Positions 57,429 to 64,000 of a stretch of DNA of 64,000 nucleotides are shown piece after piece; position 1 is the first letter of the stretch; every line of letters begins with the position of its first letter. The notes beneath the pieces are model-generated. The model ran no database searches. It was not told the DNA's origin and saw only the letters and a list, made by a program, of their open reading frames with translations. Source of the DNA: Brachypodius melanocephalos (taxonomy: Eukaryota; Chordata; Aves; Passeriformes; Pycnonotidae); NCBI GenBank assembly GCA_013398615.1, contig VZSR01000690.1, positions 1,163,053 through 1,227,052 on the forward strand. The letters run 5' to 3'. Made by a program: the position numbers and the translations under genes.

Positions 57429-57868
57429 CATGGAGGTGGTCAGAGGGCTGGAACACCTCCCCTATGAAGACAGGCTGAGTGAGTTTGGGTGGTTTAGCCT
57501 AATTTTTAAGTGAAGGCGCCAGGGAAACCACAGCCTTCCTGTAGTTAAAGAAGCCTACACCAAAGATGAGGAGGGTCTGTTTTTCAGGCATTGTAGTGAT
57601 CAGGTGATGGATAGCTGATTAATGGTTTTAAACAGAAAGAGGGTAAGTTTAGAGGAGGAAATTCTTTCAGTCAAAGGGTGGTGAGGCACTGGAACAGGTT
57701 GCCCAGAGAAGCTGGGGATGCCCCATCCCTGGTAGTGTTCAAGGCGAGGTTGGATTGGGCTTTAAGCAACCTGATCTAGTGGAAGGTCTTCCTGCCCTTG
57801 TGAGGATCTTTAAGATCCTTCCCAAATCAAAACCATTCTATGATGTATGATTCTGTGACCCACAAACA
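57429..57868 (+). mobile_element. CR1 LINE, 3' end
   Basis: Follows the CR1 3' region on the plus strand: GAGGTGGTCAGAGGGCTGGAACACC, CAAAGGGTGGTGAGGCACTGG, AGAAGCTGGGGATGCCCCATCCCTGG and a terminal repeat CATTCTATGATGTATGATTCTGTGA. It lies back to back with the minus-strand CR1 to its left, so the two 3' ends point outward. Confidence 0.88.
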
Positions 57869-58277
57869 GGTGGTGCTTTGCCTTGTGAAGAGTTCTTCTC
57901 TAGGTACACAATTTTGGCAGTGTTTTATGGAAGGTGTTCCAGGTTGCGGCTAAACACTGGTGCCTTTACAGTAAGATAAGTTGTATTTACAAATGAGTTC
58001 ACGGCAAATTTCTGCATGACTTTTTAAAAAAACAAAGTCTTTAAAATCATTAAAATATATTTTCATAATTGTAAAAATCTTCTAATATCTCCGGTAGAGT
58101 TATTTGAAAAGTTGTTTAAAAAGCAAAACTAGCTTTTTATGTAACTTTATGTTATGACTTATTTTCTCTTACATACTGTCCTCAAATTTTGTTTTAAATA
58201 TCTACAACTATTTATGTCAAGTCTAATTAAATCTGACTCTTGGATTTTTTTTCTGTTGCCACCTACATTATGTACTG
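57869..58277. other. Intergenic DNA
   Basis: AT-rich, nothing identified. Confidence 0.4.
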
Positions 58278-59340
58278 TCCTGGTTTGAGCAAAGGAAAAC
58301 CAGTGAGAGGCTCCAAGTCAGAAATACAATTTATTAGGAGGAAAAGAAAGAAGTAAAATAAAGAATTGTTGTGGTTTGAAAGCAAAACAAGTGAGAGGCT
58401 CTAAGTCAGAAATACAATTTAATAACAAGAAAGAAAAAGAGAGTAAAATAAAATAAAATAAATGCAATAATACCAAAAGACCACTGACAGGGTCAGAATA
58501 CAACTTGAACAGAGTGATGGAAACAGTCCAGATGAGGTGGTCTTCCTGAAGAAGTGATCCCGTAGAAAAAGGTCTGGTAGCTCTGGTCCTCTGGAAAGCC
58601 AGCGGGCAAAGGCTGCTGTACTGTCTAAAATCCCAGATTATATCCAGGTGAGAATGCTTGGCTCCTCCCCCTGGGCGGAGTATCTCACAATGGGAAGATG
58701 CGTCATGCAGATGGGTACTGTATATCGCACATTAACTCCCGGAGGGAGTTATCTATAAGTCATTAACAAAAGATAAGGAGAGGGTGGTGTTTGATAAGCC
58801 ATTAACAGTAGATGGCCCAGAGGGAGGGGGCCTGGGAAAAACACTGCTCCAACAATTGGATTCAATGATTCATGAAGATGGTGATAGAATACTTTGTGCT
58901 AATCCTATACTACAACCCAGACAAGAATACAACCTGGCACCCTATTAGTTAGGGTGATGGTAGCAGTCCGGATGAAGTGGTTTCGTTGAAGCAGTGATAC
59001 CATAGAAAGGTCTGGTGGCTCCTGTCCTCTAGGAGTCCAGTGGGTAACTGCTCCTATGCTGTCCTAGATCCCAGATTATATCCAGGTGGGAATGCTTGGC
59101 TCCTCCCCTTGGGGGGAGCATCTCACAATGGCATGACATCATTCTATGAGTCATGCAATGGGTCCTTAATGGCCCCTTGAACAGAGATATCTTCCAGAGG
59201 GAGTTATCTGTGAGTCATGCAGCACAGCATTGATGGGCCCATTAATGGAAGATAAGAGAAATACTGCCCCACCTGGTTTCAACAGCCCATGAAGATGGTG
59301 ATAGAATACATACTTTGGGCACATCTTCCATTTTAACCTA
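58278..59340 (-). mobile_element. Avian ERV LTR with tandemly duplicated body, minus strand
   Basis: TTTATT at 58328 (AATAAA on the element's strand), a TATA-like motif (GATATAATC on the minus strand) in each copy and conserved blocks such as GAGAGGCTCCAAGTCAGAAA mark an ERVK-like bird LTR. The body appears twice in direct repeat: 58496-58922 and 58925-59340 share GATTATATCCAGGT, AATGCTTGGCTCCTCCCC and ATGAAGATGGTGATAGAATAC at a spacing of about 430 bases. A shorter direct repeat (about 58283-58360 and 58369-58440) sits at the other end. Confidence 0.65.
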
Positions 59341-60202
59341 GTACATATACAAGTCATGATTTGTTTGTAAAGCAGATGGCAGGTATGAAAGAAAACACAG
59401 ATAAAGAACTTAGATTAAATGCTCTATGGAATGGGAATCAAAATGTGGGATCGAATTGGCCCAGGAAACCTGCATGCTTGTGTTAACTGCAGTAGAATAA
59501 TCCAGCTTTAAAAACAAACAGAACTACGTTGATTGAAGCACTAGTTTCAAGCCTTTCTGTTTGCCAGCTGATGTGAAACTCCCACTGAAGCACATGGTAA
59601 TTGTTTATATATAGGATATGCAGGTGATGAGAGGAGGCTCTCAGATTTCAGCAGGACGCTTCACCGTACACAGATTTCTCCCTGATTATGAAAATAGTTA
59701 AAATACATTCATATAACTTAGTTCTACCATAAACTTGGAGTCATATTCTCATGTAGAAGCATGTTTTGCTCCAACTGACAAAAAGACAGCAATGCCTGAA
59801 AGTAACTGTTATATGAAATAATTTTCCTTGTTGGAGCACTTAAACAACTTTTGACCACTTCAGTCTCTTTCCATAAAAAGCACCAGGCACCAGGTATTTG
59901 AGATAGCACTTAGAAGTCTGTTAAGGATGAGGATGAGGAAATGTGGCTTAACATGTGTCAGTATGTTTGGCACAAAGCAGTTATGAAAAAAAATCCCTAA
60001 AGCTGGTACTGATCATGTAGTGGCACAACTACAGTATATGGTATGTACATGTGCTGAAACCTGTATGTGAATTTGTTCTTGTCAAGTAAATATTTGACCT
60101 CACACCAACTGGAGAACATCCAGATTTGATTTTTTTTTCTGTATTACTTCTTACATGGGTCCTATCCGTACCTGTTTCTCAGCAAAAATGGCATAAACAT
60201 AG
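59341..60202. other. Intergenic DNA
   Basis: No gene or repeat family recognised. Confidence 0.4.
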
Positions 60203-60870
60203 TGTCCTAGGGTGACTATATGATGCTTGTATCCCCAGTTGTCTGTTCTGTTTATGCTGCATATTAAGTTCTGCACCTTTAAGACTGGTTCTGAGAGTGA
60301 ACTGAGGGGAGAGGTAGCGCACAGTTTGTTTTCAGAAACTGCACTTGTTTCCCTGCATTCTCTCTCACGGACTGTGTTGTCTTGCAGTAAGGACAGCAGA
60401 AGAGAGCTCTCATTTTGCTTTTAGTTAGGTTCTTTTTAGCTAGCTGAAGTAGAGATGTTCCCTGGACTGTGGCTTTTCTTTTTCTTGGAACTGAATGGCC
60501 TGCTCTGGACTGAAAACCCAGAAAAACTCAGGGAGCTCACACCTGTGGCCCACCAGGTCCGGATCATGGCATTTTCCAGTGCAGAAGGGACTGATAAGAG
60601 ACTGAGCGAGCCGAGCTACGCCCCACAACAAGGACTTTCTGAATTCGCCATCTCTTCAGAACAGCGAGAGGTTTTATTGTTTAATATTACTCAATTTTTT
60701 ATGCTTGTGAATACTTTGCTTGTTAAATAAACAGGGGTTTTTCCAGTTTTCTCCAAGAAAATCTTCCCGAACCAGTTGGGGGAGGGGCCGTTTGAATCTG
60801 CTTTCTAGATGGACCCCTTTAGAAGCTTCCTCCCAAATTTGCACTAAACCAGGGCAAATACTTTTTTTTA
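60203..60870 (+). mobile_element. 5' LTR of an ERVK-like (class II) endogenous retrovirus
   Basis: Begins TGTCCTAGGGTGACTATATG, an LTR start I associate with songbird ERVK-type elements. An AATAAA lies at 60726-60731, followed by a U5 of about 140 bases. It is followed within two bases by a primer-binding-site-like sequence and then gag-like DNA, so it is the upstream LTR of a truncated provirus. The right end is approximate. Confidence 0.75.
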
Positions 60871-60871
60871 G

Positions 60872-60891
60872 TGGCCAATGTGGGGCTCGAG
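60872..60891 (+). other. Degenerate tRNA-Lys(1,2)-type primer-binding site
   Basis: TGGCCAATGTGGGGCTCGAG matches the primer-binding site of lysine-tRNA-primed betaretrovirus-like elements, with a short internal deletion and a C-to-T change. Its position directly after the LTR and before gag-like sequence supports the assignment. Confidence 0.65.
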
Positions 60892-61680
60892 AAAGTGGAA
60901 AAAACTTGTACTGATTGCATTTTGGTTTCACTTACTCTATATTGGGATAAAGCAGTCAGTAGCCGTGTTGCTTGAATTCAGAATGTCTCACTGAGTGGAG
61001 GCCTTCATGTGTTTCTGGCCCCTAGGCTTTTCTGAGGTTTTAACACCTTCTGGTCTCTAGGCTTACTTTCTTATCCAGAGAGAGTTCCAATATTGTCCCT
61101 AACAAATAGCTTTTACAGTAGAGGAGCACGGATTAGAATAGCTATTTTGCTGGGTGTGGTGATAATGACTTATAGGGAGTTTGCAAAGGTAGTGGAATTT
61201 GTTCCAGATATGTATGGTTTATGGTTTCTTCTTCCTACCCTGTGTCCTAGTTCCAGTAACATGTTTTGGGGGTTTATTAGTAATTACACCTAGTTTGTTA
61301 GGGGAGGAGCAGGAGATGAAGCCTTTTCTTTCCTTCTTCTCCTTTGAATCTGTTACATCACTTTTGGAGAATGATCAGTTTCCCCTGAGTGTTAAAGAGA
61401 CCAGCGGCCTGGTATTTTATCTGGTGAACTTCCTCTATATAGTCTTCAGTATGCCTAGAGTAAGCTGATGAGACCCCTGACCCACTAAACCCAGGCATGG
61501 AAAATCCTGAGTAGTGTGGAGATTGGGTGGATATGAGCCAAATCCTGACAACATTTTTGGACCCTATAGGCTGGGACTTTCCACGTAAACAAATACAGAA
61601 CCCAGCTGAAGTGGGGAAATACCTGAAAGAAAAGTGCCACAATGATTCTAATGAGAAAAAGGTCATTGGACTGATGATCA
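60892..61680 (+). pseudogene. Truncated ERVK-like leader and gag remnant
   Basis: Leader plus broken Gag-like sequence. Near 61530-61680 one frame reads GWDFPRKQIQNPAEVGKYLK and goes on for about 20 more Lys-rich residues, typical of the N-terminal Gag region in avian ERVK-like elements. Upstream frames are interrupted by stops. The remnant ends where a different LTR begins at 61681, and no pol, env or matching 3' LTR follows in the window. It is non-functional. Confidence 0.5.
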
Positions 61681-62365
61681 TGATGATATAAGGGTTAATA
61701 AAATTCTAAAGTGAAATCGGGAAGGTGGAATGGGTGAGGCTAGGTGACCAAGACAACTGAGCCTTAGACACAGAGAGAAATGTAGTTCCATTATCTTAAG
61801 TAATTCACGTGTGACTTAGCTTGGCAAGTAAGTTAGGGTAGAAATGTATCCATAAGCAGTATATGATTATTGTTTAAATGAGAATCAATGAAATTATAAT
61901 TATAGAAGTTTATTTTAATCATAGTATAGAGATTATAATGACTGTTTTCCAGAATTATAAGGATGGTGGTGGGCTAGGAGGCGCGATTGGAAAGGATACT
62001 CGCTGCTGGTCAGGAATATCTCAAGAACCGAACGTTAGCATACCCATTGTGTTAGTTGACTCAAGTGTGGCTTTGCCTGAGTAATAAATCAAAATAGATT
62101 GTTCAAGTAGACAAGGGTTGGAGTAGTATTGTTTTAACCAAAATCGGGGGGCTAGTAACCAAGAAGGGGTGATCAGTGTTGGGTAGTTACGAGGGAGGAG
62201 AAAGGGGAGGAATACATTAAAAGCAAATACCATAAAAATCATGAACACCTGTAAAATCGGGGGACACATGATTTGGGGGACTGCCCCCCTGTGTCCCGGG
62301 TGCCCAAATAAAGCACCGCATATAATTGCCTCTGCGTAATTGTACGTTTTCTTCCTCGGCCAACA
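61681..62365 (+). mobile_element. Solo LTR with 4-bp target-site duplication
   Basis: A 685-bp block beginning TGATGATATAAGGGTTAATA and ending CGGCCAACA, flanked on both sides by ATCA (61677-61680 and 62366-62369). It has a poly(A) signal AAATAAAGC (about 62306-62314) followed by a U5 of about 50 bases. TG...CA termini plus a 4-bp duplication suggest a class I (gamma-like) ERV. It inserted at the end of the ERVK-like gag remnant. Confidence 0.68.
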
Positions 62366-62369
62366 ATCA

Positions 62370-63872
62370 GTGTGGATCTCTTCCAACTGAGATAGTCTAT
62401 TTTATTCCCATATGTACATGAAATAGGCAAATAAATTGGAATATTGTCAAATTTCACTTTAACAGAATTAAATATTGTCTTCTTGTTTCTCATGACAATT
62501 GTGACTAGAAGTTGAAGTGTTTTGATGACCTCACAGTTCATTTTTGTACGCATTTTTTGTTGGAGTAAAATTTTCTCATTCAGAGCATTTTCTGTCACGA
62601 TGTGAAGAATCTTTTCCCTTCACTTTACTAGAACAATATAAAAGATCTTTCACTTCTCATTTGAGTTTCACTACAAGCAATGATCCAAGATGAACTTCAC
62701 TTCCATCTGTTGATGAGCCTGTAACATAGCATATAGCTGGTTACTGAGTTGTAGTATACTTCAGGAGTTAGTGTTGTTTGAATACAACAGCTATTGTGCT
62801 CCCTGTCCAGTAAGTTGTTTTATTTTTCATAGCCTAACTCATCAACAAAAAAGACTCAACCCTTCCTCCCATGTCAATCCTCCCAAACCCTAAGTGCGAG
62901 TGAAACATCCAGGCTATCTTGTAAAGTACTTTGCCACCTATGGACTGTTAAAATGGACTAAACTGTGATTGCCACAGATAAATTATACAGATGCTGCTTC
63001 ACTACTGAAAACTCAAGTATCTTCACAGTGAAGCCAACAGTACTGCTGAGCCTCTTGGACTTCTCTGAAAAGCTGGCCGTAATTTGTTCATTGTATATTT
63101 AAGGCTTTAAGACCTGGAATTAAGTTAGTGGTTTACTTTTCTTTCTTGTTCAAGAGAAAGGTTATAGCTTTCCAATTTTCAGTGAAAAGCCTCAGTATTT
63201 GAGCCTTGAAGATAATTTATAAATGCATGACAAGCCATGAAATTGTGTATTTCAAAAAACTATTTAGGAAAAATACCTATTCTGATACATATTCTTTCCA
63301 AATCTAATTGTTACAGGCACTGAAAAGTGAGGTCTTTATTAAGATAGGAGATTATCTCAAAGTCTTACATCCAAGTATCATGTATTATGATGAAATGTGT
63401 CATGCATAACTGTGTATCTTAATGTTTAAAAACAGAAAAAAAAATGAAGAATTATTGTGAGATTTTTTAAAATATAATATTCATGCTTTGAAAAAAAATG
63501 CAATTGCTTTCTGAACATTAGCATAATGAAACCTGAAAATACACGTAAAAATACTCTGATAAAAATTAAACCAGTGAAGTTCTTCATAAGTACATTACTT
63601 CAGCAGCTCATTGTTCAATTAACATAGCAACTATTCTACCACCTATTTCATGTTAAGACACATATATGGACTGGTAATGCTGTCAAGCTTCTGATTCAGT
63701 CCTTTGTTGTATGGAGAGAGAATCATAGATAATAAGCAAACTTAATTGCTTTGCTGAATCAGTTTCTATATCTGTATTAGATAAGACTGAAAAAATAATC
63801 TGACTTTTACAATCAGTAAGAATTGCCAGTGGCAAATGCACATCTCATAGAACATATTTAGAAGTATGGAGA
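62370..63872. other. Intergenic DNA
   Basis: AT-rich, no gene recognised. The DNA to the right of the solo LTR does not look like a continuation of the gag remnant. Confidence 0.4.
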
Positions 63873-64000
63873 TGTTATAAACGAATGTGAATCAAATTAA
63901 TATAAAAAGACAATTTATTAAAAAAACAATTTATGAAAAGCCACAATGAGGGTATCGACACAGCCGGCTGTGGGTGGGGAAAGAGAGTGACAGCAACCCT
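63873..64000 (-). mobile_element. LTR cut off by the window end, minus strand
   Basis: Starts at TGTTATAAACGAATGTGAAT and includes TTTATT (63916 region, AATAAA on the element's strand) followed by G+C-richer sequence (CGACACAGCCGGCTGTGGG), as the R/U5 end of a minus-strand LTR would. The first 38 bases match those at the left edge of the assembly gap at 13872-13909. Confidence 0.55.

Noticed and set aside
62021..62598. Minus-strand open frames of about 120 codons near 62021-62598
   Set aside because: They span the edge of the solo LTR and flanking DNA, with no protein-like features.

Overview
This is vertebrate nuclear DNA, most likely from a bird and probably a songbird. It is AT-rich and has long introns with GT-AG splice sites. 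It carries CR1 retroposons in both orientations and several avian-type endogenous retrovirus (ERV) LTRs. There are no operons, prokaryotic genes or CRISPR arrays. The species is an inference from repeat content and from how similar the encoded protein is to mammalian TNS3.

The single gene is the 3' part of tensin 3 (TNS3) on the plus strand. Fourteen coding exons lie between 4350 and 50644. They encode about 1,077 residues: the long disordered central region, the SH2 domain and the C-terminal PTB domain. The N-terminal PTEN-like phosphatase/C2 exons must lie upstream of base 1. Splice phases are compatible from the first exon to the stop codon. Tensin 3 sits at focal and fibrillar adhesions, where its C-terminal SH2-PTB unit binds phosphotyrosine proteins and integrin beta tails.

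Two features of the gene stand out. First, intron 4 contains a CpG island (about 26580-27370) with a well-placed ATG followed after 13 coding bases by a splice donor. Its phase matches the next TNS3 exon exactly, which predicts an N-terminally truncated, TNS4-like isoform of about 534 residues started from an internal promoter. Second, the exon for the second half of the SH2 domain (about 32 residues, phase 1-1), expected between 40721 and 42338, cannot be found, although no gap is marked there. This is either an unflagged assembly deletion or a real loss.

Layout: 1-2333, ERV remnants in the upstream intron; 2334-4349, upstream intron; 4350-15998, exons 1-4 with a 9.6 kb intron holding a 100-base N gap; 15999-31992, a 16 kb intron with the CpG island and CR1/LTR debris; 31993-50644, exons 5-14; 50645 to about 53780, probable 3' UTR; 53780-64000, intergenic DNA rich in nested CR1 and LTR insertions, ending inside a further LTR. 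The sequence at the left edge of the N gap begins like that last LTR, so the gap probably hides a copy of the same retroelement.

Exon numbers are local to this window. Repeat boundaries are by eye unless termini or target-site duplications are stated.
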